From: Chloroflexota bacterium | Lineage (GTDB): Bacteria > Chloroflexota > Anaerolineae > J102 | DNA: 9,877 nt | Assembly (NCBI GenBank): GCA_003353825.1 | Contig: PIVW01000199.1 | Coordinates: forward strand, 1 to 9,877 | Reading direction: 5' to 3' | Shown here: piece after piece, positions 1 to 6,114 of the stretch | How the letters are laid out: every line of letters starts with the position of its first letter | Position numbering within the stretch: the first letter of the stretch is position 1 | Program-made: the position numbers and the translations under genes | The notes under the pieces: generated by a model | Told to the model about the DNA's origin: nothing | The model's input: only the letters and a program-made list of their open reading frames with translations | The model's database searches: none

Positions 1-70
1 TTATAATTATATCCTAATTGTTTAGATTTCTTTTCATCTGAGGTGTTATCAACGTGTGAATTTTCATAGT

Positions 71-892
71 TTATAGCAGTGTCAACATCTGGTACATGGT
101 AGGCACGGCGGCAAAGACCGTTACACGTTCCCGTTCGATCAACTCCAGCACCTGCGTGGGGTCAAACTGGCGGGTGAGAAGGGTGGTGTTACCGAAAATG
201 ATTTGGGATGAGAGATAGGCGAACAACCCGCCCGCGTGGAAAAGAGGGAAGACGTTGAGATAGATATCGCCATGGCTGAGGTCGTGGATGACGGTGTTCA
301 TCACATTCCACACGATCATGCGGTGGCTAATTTGGGCGCCTTTGGGCAGGCCGGTGGTACCGCCGGTGAAGAGCAGACAGGCGATATCTTCTTCGCTAAG
401 GGATTGACAAACGACTGCAAGGGCGGGGGATTGGTCGAGGATAGATTGGAAGAGGAGCGACCTGTCGATGCCTTTGCCATCGAGGTGGAGGACGTGGGGT
501 GTTGCGTATTGCGTGTTGCGTGTTTCTTGTTCGAGCGCATCGACGCTTGCTTTGAAATCATCGGAGTAAATGAGGACTTTAGGCGTGGTTTGTGCGACCA
601 GGCTCGCTAATTCACGCCAGTGCAGACGCCAATTAAAGGCGGTGTGGATGGCGCCGAGTTTTCCGCAGGCGTAGAATGTATCCAGATGCTCGACGCCGTC
701 CCGGGCCAAAATGGCCACCCGATCACCCTTCTCGACCCTGGCCTCATGGCGCAACCAGTTCGCCAGGCGATTGGCGCGTTCGTTCATTTGCCGATAGGTT
801 AAACGCAGTTCGGGTTGCTTTCCGGCATCTATGATGGCCAGTTTGTCAGGGCCGTAGATTTCTCTGCGGCCTAAGTAGTCGCCTATGTACAT
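71..892 (-). pseudogene. Truncated AMP-forming acyl-CoA synthetase / fatty-acid ligase (N-terminal part)
   Basis: The 273-residue product matches the N-terminal half of the AMP-forming acyl-CoA synthetase family, whose members activate carboxylic acids to acyl-AMP and then acyl-CoA and are usually 500-550 residues. The ATP-binding P-loop is at about residues 176-185 (TGGTTGLPKG), followed by PLFHAGGL near 216-223 and the VPTMYQML segment near 263-270. The stop follows three residues later. The rest of the large domain, the hinge and the C-terminal lid lysine are therefore missing. The DNA beyond the stop is AT-rich and unlike the gene, so this is best read as truncated by rearrangement, or as an assembly join, rather than by a simple point mutation. 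ATG at 892 is chosen because residues before it match the neighbouring condensing enzyme in another frame. It lies 7 nt after that gene's stop, so the two were probably co-transcribed. Family assignment is confident; loss of function is inferred. Confidence 0.8.
496..523. repeat. 7-bp tandem repeat inside the AMP-ligase gene
   Basis: Four consecutive heptamers are seen on the plus strand: GGGGTGT, TGCGTAT, TGCGTGT, TGCGTGT. On the coding strand they encode part of the linker segment TRNTQYATPH at about residues 124-133. This lies between the N-terminal subdomain and the P-loop, where family members vary in length. Because the unit is not a multiple of three, a change in copy number would shift the reading frame. 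At the present count the frame is continuous on both sides. Confidence 0.7.
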
Positions 893-899
893 TTTTGTT

Positions 900-1913
900 T
901 CACACCCCAACCCATCTCCAAACCCCGGCCGCCATCGCCATGCCCCCACCCGTGGCGCAGAAGAGGACATGATCACCGGACTGGGGACCTTTGCCCTGCT
1001 CAATGGCGTCATCCAGGGCTGCGGGGATACAGGCCGAGCCAAGATAGCCCCATTTGTCCATAATCCAATGGGTTTTTCTCATGGGTTGGCCTAACGTTGC
1101 CATCACATGTTCGATAGTGCGAAGATTGAGTTGGGTGAAAAGATAGAAGTCGATCTCGTCGGGTGTGAGGTCAGCCTTGTGAACAACCTCCTTGACAAGG
1201 TGCGGCCAGTTGTCACTATTGAAAGTGGCGGGGAATTTGCGCACGAATTCGACGCGCGGCTTGCCGAATTCAGAGATAATTTCCGGGGTGGCAGGGCGAT
1301 AGGTTCCGCCGCTGTAGATGCCGAGTGCATCGTGATATTGACCCTCGGCTACCAGTTTACCTGCCAGAAATCCCGGCTTCTCTCCTGCCCCCACGAGGGC
1401 GGCGGCGGCGCCATCGGCGAAAAGGGTACAAGTGTATTTGTCGGTCCAATCCACAAACTTGGTCATGCCGTAGCCAGCGGCCACGAGGATGTGATTGTAA
1501 TCGCTGTCTGTGGCGATATAGCGGGCGGACATATCCAGACCTGTCACCCAGGCGGCGCAAGCGCAGTTGACGTCGAAGGCGCCCCCGTTGATCGCGCCCA
1601 GCTTGGCTTGCACAACCGATGCAGTGGCCGGGCTGAGATAGTCGGGCGTATCAGTGGCAACGATAATCAGGTCGAGATCAGATGCAGCGAGGGCAGCACG
1701 ATCCAGAGCATCTAGAACGGCAGCCACAATCATATCTGAAGTGGTCTCATCCTCAGCCATGACGCGCCGTTTCTGGATGCCCACATTCTTCACCAGCCAA
1801 TCGCCCACATTCTCGCCCAGCATCACGTTTAGATCGTCATTACTGACAACCCGTTTGGGAAGGTATCGTCCCGTTGAGATTATTTGGGCGTGACGTAGCG
1901 GAGATTTAGCCAT
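900..1913 (-). CDS. FabH/KAS III-like 3-oxoacyl-ACP synthase family protein with atypical active site
   Basis: This 337-residue thiolase-fold protein has the length and layout of beta-ketoacyl-ACP synthase III enzymes, which condense an acyl-CoA with malonyl-ACP or transfer acyl groups. The N-terminal strand (IISTGRYLPKRVVSN, about 11-25) and the GIQKRR segment (45-50) are typical. The nucleophile is most likely Cys119 in DVNCACAAW. The usual HQANLR motif reads TQLNLR, so the catalytic His is replaced by Thr260. The usual HGNTSAAS reads WGYLGSAC, so the Asn is replaced by Tyr290. The protein ends with the expected CATGGGMAMAAG glycine-rich segment (319-330). ATG at 1913 is chosen: an in-frame start at 2012 would add 33 residues encoded by a palindromic repeat that is not part of the family. 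The ribosome-binding site is weak. The ligase fragment follows after 7 nt, suggesting an acyl-activation/condensation pair. The substrate is unknown, and an acyltransferase or specialised-lipid role is as likely as housekeeping fatty-acid initiation. Confidence 0.88.
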   Translation of the reverse strand: MAKSPLRHAQIISTGRYLPKRVVSNDDLNVMLGENVGDWLVKNVGIQKRRVMAEDETTSDMIVAAVLDALDRAALAASDLDLIIVATDTPDYLSPATASVVQAKLGAINGGAFDVNCACAAWVTGLDMSARYIATDSDYNHILVAAGYGMTKFVDWTDKYTCTLFADGAAAALVGAGEKPGFLAGKLVAEGQYHDALGIYSGGTYRPATPEIISEFGKPRVEFVRKFPATFNSDNWPHLVKEVVHKADLTPDEIDFYLFTQLNLRTIEHVMATLGQPMRKTHWIMDKWGYLGSACIPAALDDAIEQGKGPQSGDHVLFCATGGGMAMAAGVWRWVGV

Positions 1914-1925
1914 TCCGGTATTCAG

Positions 1926-2076
1926 CTCTCTGTCATTGCGAGTGGGCGCAGTCCCGAAGCAATCCCCAAGGTACGTGTGTAAATGAACGTTGGGGATTGC
2001 TTCGGTAAACAACCGACGGTCGTCCGACCTATGGTCGACCCTGGCAATGACAGGTTCAGGAGGTGATTTTTAGACG
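1926..2076. repeat. Interspersed palindromic repeat, copy A (TGTCATTGC...GCAATGACA)
   Basis: The outer arms TGTCATTGC (1931-1939) and GCAATGACA (2044-2052) are perfectly complementary. Inside, the 16-nt arm CCGAAGCAATCCCCAA (1954-1969) pairs perfectly with 1990-2005 across a 20-nt loop. A small GGTCG/CGACC hairpin follows near 2020. The 3' tail from 2044 matches a second copy at 2981 in about 25 of the first 30 positions. The element abuts the condensing-enzyme start and is non-coding. It resembles the short CGAAGCAAT-type repeats that are common in Chloroflexota and some other phyla (from memory). It is probably a non-autonomous mobile repeat rather than a regulator. Confidence 0.75.
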
Positions 2077-2219
2077 TCCCTTAGGAACGAGTGGTTTTTA
2101 AGAACCGAAACTTGTACAGGTCTGTAGGTTTTAGGTTTCCAGTTTTATTCAATTCTAAGTCCTTAGCATACGATGACCGCAGCGAAGTTACAAGTTTTTT
2201 CCCGGTACCGTGAAAATAC

Positions 2220-2229
2220 CTGTCAGAGG
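2220..2229. repeat. Putative target-site duplication, left copy (CTGTCAGAGG)
   Basis: The 10-bp sequence CTGTCAGAGG is repeated exactly at 2355-2364, directly outside the inverted-repeat ends of the element between them. This is the arrangement expected of a target-site duplication made by transposition. Confidence 0.55.
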
Positions 2230-2354
2230 TATCTTCTCAGTAACTTGGGGGGAACCAACCCGTCCACGAAGGTGGACGTTCGGGGTAGGTTCGTAGAACC
2301 CAGCCCCCAGAGCCCGAATTCATTCAGCGAGTGCCCTGGAATATCGAGAAGATA
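2230..2354. mobile_element. MITE-like non-autonomous element, 125 bp
   Basis: The ends are perfect 9-bp inverted repeats, TATCTTCTC (2230-2238) and GAGAAGATA (2346-2354). An identical 10-bp direct repeat flanks them on both sides (2220-2229 and 2355-2364). The interior has no open frame of note and is strongly structured. CGTCCAC/GTGGACG forms a hairpin at 2261-2278, extended outwards by GAACC.../...GGTTC arms. GGTTC/GAACC pairs near 2288-2300, and a GAAT/ATTC palindrome lies near 2318-2327. No transposase is encoded, so mobilisation would need one elsewhere. The IS family is undetermined; families with target duplications of about 10 bp would be candidates. Identification rests on architecture only. 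Confidence 0.6.
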
Positions 2355-2364
2355 CTGTCAGAGG
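2355..2364. repeat. Putative target-site duplication, right copy (CTGTCAGAGG)
   Basis: This is an exact copy of 2220-2229, starting immediately after the right inverted repeat of the 125-bp element. The shorter core CTGTCAGA also recurs near 2478 and 2709, so the motif may be locally frequent. That slightly weakens the target-duplication reading. Confidence 0.55.
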
Positions 2365-2604
2365 CCAATTGATGTCAAAAAATGTGCTAATCTGGCCCTG
2401 TTGCCAGTTATTTTTGTGGTGTGTCCTAAACGAGTTGGGAGCAGACTAGCCTGCAAAAGCTACTTCTCGAAAAGCATCTGTCAGATATTTAATATCGAAT
2501 AACCAATAATTAACTGTTTATGGAACTGCATAACGTGCGCGCCTGGGATACGTTTCTGATTCACTACACAAAGTAGATGCCAACCTGTGATTGCTTTGGC
2601 GACG

Positions 2605-2654
2605 CATGGGGAAAAACCACCATACCCAGCATTCGCTGGGGTGTTCGACCCATG
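2605..2654. other. Nested inverted repeats (possible leader RNA hairpin)
   Basis: The outer arms CATGGG (2605-2610) and CCCATG (2649-2654) enclose a compact hairpin of CCCAGC (2625-2630), loop ATTC and GCTGGG (2635-2640). If transcribed on the plus strand it would form a two-level stem about 115 nt before the small membrane-protein start. It matches no riboswitch class that I recognise, and a repeat remnant is equally possible. Confidence 0.35.
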
Positions 2655-2655
2655 T

Positions 2656-2680
2656 GCAAAATGGGGGAGCAAATGGGGGA
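2656..2680. repeat. Short imperfect direct repeat, two units
   Basis: Two adjacent units, GCAAAATGGGGGA and GCAAATGGGGGA, differ by one A. The G-run tandem lies 3' of the nested hairpin. Its function is unknown. Confidence 0.5.
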
Positions 2681-2769
2681 AAAGCCTAATTGAGAACTGG
2701 GAGAATAACTGTCAGACTGTTGGTAGAAGAAATGTCGTCCAACTGCTACTACCAAAATGGAGATTCAAC

Positions 2770-2895
2770 ATGATAATCGATTTTGAAGGCGTCCTCTTGA
2801 TAGCAAGCGCGGGACTCCTGCGTTTTGGCGTTCCCATTCTGATTATGTTCCTGCTGTGCAAAATACTGCCTCGAATTGCGCATGATACCCCTTGA
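2770..2895 (+). CDS. Small single-pass membrane protein (41 aa) with LRFGVP motif
   Basis: A GGAGA ribosome-binding site (2759-2763) lies 6 nt before ATG 2770. The 41-residue product is one hydrophobic helix (about residues 8-34) with a short charged N-terminus (MIIDFE) and a basic tail. Residues 17-26, LRFGVPILIM, closely match LRFGVPLLLM at residues 16-25 of the 148-residue protein encoded at the far end of the same gene cluster (6098-6544). The two therefore appear to be paralogues, this one lacking the cysteine-rich domain. The open frame extends upstream to 2587, but that part has no membrane or conserved character and no comparable ribosome-binding site. The role is unknown; a small accessory or assembly subunit of the redox complex is an inference from similarity and position. 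It is separated from the cytochrome gene by 147 bp holding a repeat element. Confidence 0.65.
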   Translation: MIIDFEGVLLIASAGLLRFGVPILIMFLLCKILPRIAHDTP

Positions 2896-2920
2896 CGATT
2901 GCAAAGCGATATCTTAGTAA
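2892..2920 (+). promoter_or_regulatory. Weak candidate promoter for the cytochrome operon
   Basis: TTGACG (2892-2897) resembles a -35 box and overlaps the stop codon of the small gene. TAGTAA (2915-2920) follows after 17 nt as a poor -10 box (3 of 6 consensus positions). A start near 2927 would put the palindromic repeat copy B in the 5' leader of the cytochrome mRNA. This is tentative. Confidence 0.25.
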
Positions 2921-2940
2921 TCGGCCAAGAATAAGCTCTC

Positions 2941-3014
2941 CTGTCTGTCATTACAAAGGACGACTGAAGGTCGTGCCGAAGCAATGACAGAATCGGGAGG
3001 TAATTTTTTGGACG
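2941..3014. repeat. Interspersed palindromic repeat, copy B
   Basis: The arms CTGTCATT (2945-2952) and AATGACAG (2983-2990) are perfectly complementary. They enclose an inner ACGAC/GTCGT hairpin (2960-2974). The tail from 2981 matches copy A from 2044 in about 25 of the first 30 positions and has the same orientation. This copy lacks the long 16-bp inner stem of copy A and is about half its length. It lies 28 nt before the cytochrome start codon, so it would be in the leader if transcription begins upstream of it. Confidence 0.7.
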
Positions 3015-3042
3015 GTCACCTATCACAGTCGGAGAAATCATA

Positions 3043-3903
3043 ATGTCGCCCACATGGACTAAATTTAGAACTAAGCGGATCACAGGTTTGTTGGCACTTT
3101 TTGGGCTGCTTATCTTACTACTGGTTCCCACTATCTCACGGGCAGAGGCGCCACCAGATCAGCAAGGCAACGATGCCGAGCCCTGTGCGCTCTGTCATTG
3201 GGGTGAAACTAGCGCCTGGGAGCAATCTCCTCATGCCAATAATGGCATCGCCTGCGAACACTGTCACGGAACCTATGTCGAAGATCATCCTTCAGAAGGT
3301 ATTATGCAGTTGACCGTAGATTCAGGGCAATGCTCGGAATGCCATGTCAGCACACACCAACAATGGCAAAGTAGCCGACACGCCACAGCTGATGTCAACT
3401 GCATCAATTGTCATGTCACACATTCACAGACCACACGCCTGCAAAGCGAGCAACTGTGCTGTACGTGTCATACCGACGGATTTGGCGATGGCTGCGGAAG
3501 CACAGCGCACAACCTGGCCGGCGTGACATGCCTCGACTGCCATGTGTCACAGCCCCACCAGTCTGTGCCCGGAGAAGCAGATGCGCCCTCCCACACGTTT
3601 ACGGCAATGCCCGCTCATTTGTGCATGGACTGCCATTCAGATTCACTGCACGAACCAATCGAGAACACCATGATAGCGGCCCAAGACAGCCACTTGCTGG
3701 CGTCTCAAAAGAACATGGCATCTCAAACGGAGCGAGTCAGTGAGCTGAGCGAGCGTTTGGAATCTGCTCGCAAACAGAATACTTCCTACCAATTTTTGGC
3801 ACTTATGTTACTGGGCCTGGGCATCGGCGTCGGACTCATAATGGGAATTGTCGTCGTGCTCATCATTAGCTACATTGGTGGCAAGCAGGAGGCTGCATCA
3901 TGA
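3043..3903 (+). CDS. Membrane-anchored heptaheme c-type cytochrome
   Basis: The 286-residue product has an N-terminal hydrophobic signal or anchor (about 12-31, with a possible AEA cleavage site near 34-36). Seven CXXCH heme motifs follow, with first cysteines at residues 48, 71, 97, 120, 139, 163 and 194. A charged, coiled-coil-like stretch spans about 223-246, then a C-terminal membrane helix (about 251-277). The heme domain should lie outside the cytoplasmic membrane. CXXCH pairs spaced 23, 23 and 24 residues apart suggest three diheme modules plus one terminal heme. The first two share W-x-x-S-x-HA (59-65, 108-114), a feature seen in cytochrome c554-type multihemes. A GGAGA ribosome-binding site lies 7 nt before the ATG. 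The stop overlaps the next start (ATGA), so translation is coupled to the ferredoxin subunit. It is probably the periplasmic electron exit or entry of the complex. It matches no named family member closely enough for a gene symbol. Confidence 0.92.
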   Translation: MSPTWTKFRTKRITGLLALFGLLILLLVPTISRAEAPPDQQGNDAEPCALCHWGETSAWEQSPHANNGIACEHCHGTYVEDHPSEGIMQLTVDSGQCSECHVSTHQQWQSSRHATADVNCINCHVTHSQTTRLQSEQLCCTCHTDGFGDGCGSTAHNLAGVTCLDCHVSQPHQSVPGEADAPSHTFTAMPAHLCMDCHSDSLHEPIENTMIAAQDSHLLASQKNMASQTERVSELSERLESARKQNTSYQFLALMLLGLGIGVGLIMGIVVVLIISYIGGKQEAAS

Positions 3904-4802
3904 GCACGCCTCAAGATACAGGGCTAACACGAAGGCAGTTTCTGAAAACGGGTGGCGCCGCTGCCGCCGCTATCTGTTGGCTAACAAAAATGCCCTTTGC
4001 TGCCTCAGCTGACGGAGCCGAAAACATCGATGAATCTGTCGGCATATTGGTCGATATCTCACGTTGCCAGGGATGTGATGCCTGTGTATTGGCATGTAAA
4101 CAGGCAAACGGTCTCCCGATCGAGGGTACAGCGCCGCATGCACTTGACAACGAATCCTACTGCTATATCGACAATCGTGAAATTGTTACAGCAGAGGGTC
4201 AAACAGAGATGCGCTATGTCAAGCGCCAGTGCATGCATTGTCTGGAGGCAGCCTGTGTGTCTGCCTGTCCTGCAGCAGCCATGCACAAAACCGAAACAGG
4301 GCCTGTCGATTATCGCGCCAACCGCTGCCTTGGCTGCCGCTATTGCCAGATCGCCTGCCCATTCGGCGTACCCCAATTCGATTGGAACGATGGCCTGGGG
4401 CCAGAGATACGCAAGTGTTGGTTGTGCAATGAACGATTGGCCGTGGGCCAAAAACCGGCCTGCGTAGATGCCTGCCCCACCGGAGCGATACGCTTTGGCA
4501 CTCGCAGATCGCTGCTGGCTCAAGCTCATGCCATGATTGATTCCCATCCTGACCATTACGTTGACCATGTATTTGGTGAGCACGAGGTGGGGGGGACCTC
4601 GATACTCTACCTATCGGATGTGCCCTTCGACCAGCTCGGTTTCCCCACCGATCTACCGGCGACAGCCCCCTCCATGGAAACAGAGAAGATTATGACTACA
4701 CTTCCTTTCGTCATTGGCGGACTAGCTATCGCTCTGACTGGCACTACTGCCTACACTCACCGTCACGAATCGGCAGAACTCGACGAGGAATTGGAGGACT
4801 AG
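3900..4802 (+). CDS. Tat-exported 4x[4Fe-4S] ferredoxin subunit, HybA-type
   Basis: This 300-residue electron-transfer protein begins with a twin-arginine signal (TRRQFLK, residues 10-16, then an alanine-rich segment). The mature part should be exported folded with its clusters. Sixteen cysteines fall in four groups typical of the HybA/NrfC/DmsB/PsrB family: C56-C59-C62-C66, C111-C114-C119-C123, C143-C146-C149-C153 and C173-C176-C188-C192. A C-terminal membrane helix at about 266-285 is the feature that separates HybA-like proteins from the soluble DmsB type. The ATG overlaps the cytochrome stop by 4 nt, and the HybB-like gene follows after 7 nt. In known systems this subunit wires a periplasmic catalytic or cytochrome partner to the quinone-binding NrfD/HybB subunit. 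No hydrogenase or molybdoenzyme is encoded nearby, so here its partner is most simply the heptaheme cytochrome. Confidence 0.93.
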   Translation: MSTPQDTGLTRRQFLKTGGAAAAAICWLTKMPFAASADGAENIDESVGILVDISRCQGCDACVLACKQANGLPIEGTAPHALDNESYCYIDNREIVTAEGQTEMRYVKRQCMHCLEAACVSACPAAAMHKTETGPVDYRANRCLGCRYCQIACPFGVPQFDWNDGLGPEIRKCWLCNERLAVGQKPACVDACPTGAIRFGTRRSLLAQAHAMIDSHPDHYVDHVFGEHEVGGTSILYLSDVPFDQLGFPTDLPATAPSMETEKIMTTLPFVIGGLAIALTGTTAYTHRHESAELDEELED

Positions 4803-4809
4803 ACACATC

Positions 4810-6114
4810 ATGCTGACATCACCCCTTCTCTGGGGAGCTCTCATGTTGAGCATAGCCATCCCCGCGATTTTTCTTGTAAGCGCTCGCTATCTGGCATTTC
4901 GCATTGCAGGTCGTCCCAGCGCGGCACATCCCGACTCCCAAGCAATAACGTTCCCGCAGGTAACCATTCGGTGGCAGTCTATCGCCACACTTCTCATATT
5001 TCTCACCCTCAGTGCCGGCACATTGATCATGCTCCTGCGCTTCGTCTTTGGTATCGGCCCTGTTAGCAACCTCAGCGATAGCTTTCCATGGGGCATATGG
5101 ATCGGCTTTGATGTCATGGGTGGCGTTGCCCTGGCGGCAGGTGCATTCGTGATCGCAGCCACCGCTCACATCTTCAACAAAAAACGTTTTGAACCTTTAG
5201 TTCGACCTGCCATTCTAACAGGCTTTTTAGGCTATCTTCTAGTAGTCTGTGGGCTGATCATCGACCTTGGCCGTCCTTATAACATCTGGCGTCCCCTCGT
5301 GCACTGGCAGCACCATTCGGTGATGTGGGAAGTGGGCATGTGTGTCGCCCTCTATACCACCGTACTACTTATCGAATTCTCGCCGGTGATTCTGGAAAGG
5401 GTGAATAAATTCGAGAGGATCAGCAGCCGTTTACCCACGGTCTCCCTACACCGCTTACTCAAACGGGTCGCCATTGTCTTTGTCATCCTCGGTGTGATCC
5501 TCTCTACGCTTCACCAGTCATCGCTGGGCTCACTCTGGGTGCTAGTGCCTTCAAAGCTCTACCCCCTCTGGTACTCAATCTACTTGCCCATTTTCTTCTG
5601 GCTGTCGGCTGTTGCTGTGGGTCTGGCCATGACTATCGTAGAATCCACCTTGAGTTCGCGGGCCACGGGACGCGGTTTGGAGCTCGATCTCTTGGCAGAT
5701 CTGGCGAAATGGGCAGCCATTGTCCTGGCTATTTATCTGGTGGCCAAGGTCTCGGATTTAGCTTCTCGCCAGGCGTTGCCCTTGCTGTTCTGTCCAAATA
5801 TTCAGGCAGCCGCCTTCTGGCTGGAGATCGGTCTGGGTGTGATCGTGCCTATGCTCATGTTCGCAAACGCCAGATTGCGGCATAAGCCGAGCGTGCTTTT
5901 CCTGGGTGCGATGATGATCGTCCTCTTTGGTATCGTGCTCAACCGCCTCAATATTGCCACCGTTGGCATGTGGACCTATGCCGGGGTTCGCTATCTACCT
6001 TCGTGGATGGAACTCACGGTAACAGCCACACTCGTGGGCTTTGGCGTGATCGCTTTTGCCCTGGCGGCCAAGTATTTGCCCGTCTTTGCGGATGAACATG
6101 ATGCCAATCCCTGA
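4810..6114 (+). CDS. NrfD/PsrC-superfamily quinone-interacting membrane protein, HybB-like
   Basis: The 434-residue product has about ten membrane helices (roughly 6-27, 57-80, 97-120, 134-152, 172-190, 217-235, 255-277, 298-315, 333-353, 360-379 and 400-420, of which one may be peripheral). Sequence landmarks are those of HybB-type proteins: FPWGIWIGFDVMGG near 92-105, DLGRPYNIW (152-160), the EVGMCVALYTTVL segment (174-186) and LHQSSLGSLWVL (234-245). Family members bind menaquinone or ubiquinone in the membrane and exchange electrons with a HybA-type ferredoxin. The start is 7 nt after the ferredoxin stop, with GGAGG (4793-4797) inside the end of that gene, so the two are co-translated. 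Its 3' end overlaps the next gene. Some relatives are proposed to move protons; nothing in this sequence alone proves coupling. Confidence 0.92.
   Translation: MLTSPLLWGALMLSIAIPAIFLVSARYLAFRIAGRPSAAHPDSQAITFPQVTIRWQSIATLLIFLTLSAGTLIMLLRFVFGIGPVSNLSDSFPWGIWIGFDVMGGVALAAGAFVIAATAHIFNKKRFEPLVRPAILTGFLGYLLVVCGLIIDLGRPYNIWRPLVHWQHHSVMWEVGMCVALYTTVLLIEFSPVILERVNKFERISSRLPTVSLHRLLKRVAIVFVILGVILSTLHQSSLGSLWVLVPSKLYPLWYSIYLPIFFWLSAVAVGLAMTIVESTLSSRATGRGLELDLLADLAKWAAIVLAIYLVAKVSDLASRQALPLLFCPNIQAAAFWLEIGLGVIVPMLMFANARLRHKPSVLFLGAMMIVLFGIVLNRLNIATVGMWTYAGVRYLPSWMELTVTATLVGFGVIAFALAAKYLPVFADEHDANP

Larger units (their letters stand above)
2365..2769. other. Non-coding stretch upstream of the redox cluster
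   Basis: No frame here looks like a conserved protein. The stretch holds an AT-rich tract at about 2480-2530, a nested hairpin near 2605-2654, a short direct repeat at 2656-2680 and scattered CTGTCAGA octamers. A promoter or untranslated leader for the 41-residue gene at 2770 must lie somewhere here if that gene is expressed, but no good paired -35/-10 boxes were recognised. Confidence 0.5.

Noticed and set aside
1107..1715. 202-codon plus-strand open frame
   Set aside because: It is antisense to the well-supported condensing enzyme and has no domain character.
1914..2012. N-terminal extension of the condensing enzyme by 33 residues
   Set aside because: The extension is translated from the inverted-repeat element and has no family similarity; KAS III proteins begin where the ATG at 1913 starts.
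2369..2382. FNR-like half site TTGAT upstream of the redox cluster
   Set aside because: Only one half matches; the second half reads AAAAA instead of ATCAA, and it lies 400 bp from the nearest gene start.
2392..2415. Terminator-like CTGGC/GCCAG hairpin with TTATTTTT
   Set aside because: The 5-bp stem is weak and no plus-strand gene lies upstream to terminate.
2173..2502. 109-codon open frame on the plus strand
   Set aside because: It crosses the MITE-like element and both direct repeats, has no recognisable domain and no ribosome-binding site; chance frame.
2587..2769. Upstream in-frame extension of the 41-aa membrane protein
   Set aside because: It reads through hairpins and a tandem repeat, lacks conserved features, and the GGAGA site supports ATG 2770.
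4059..4583. 174-codon minus-strand open frame
   Set aside because: It is the antisense shadow of the four-cluster ferredoxin gene; its regular Cys/His content mirrors the coding strand.
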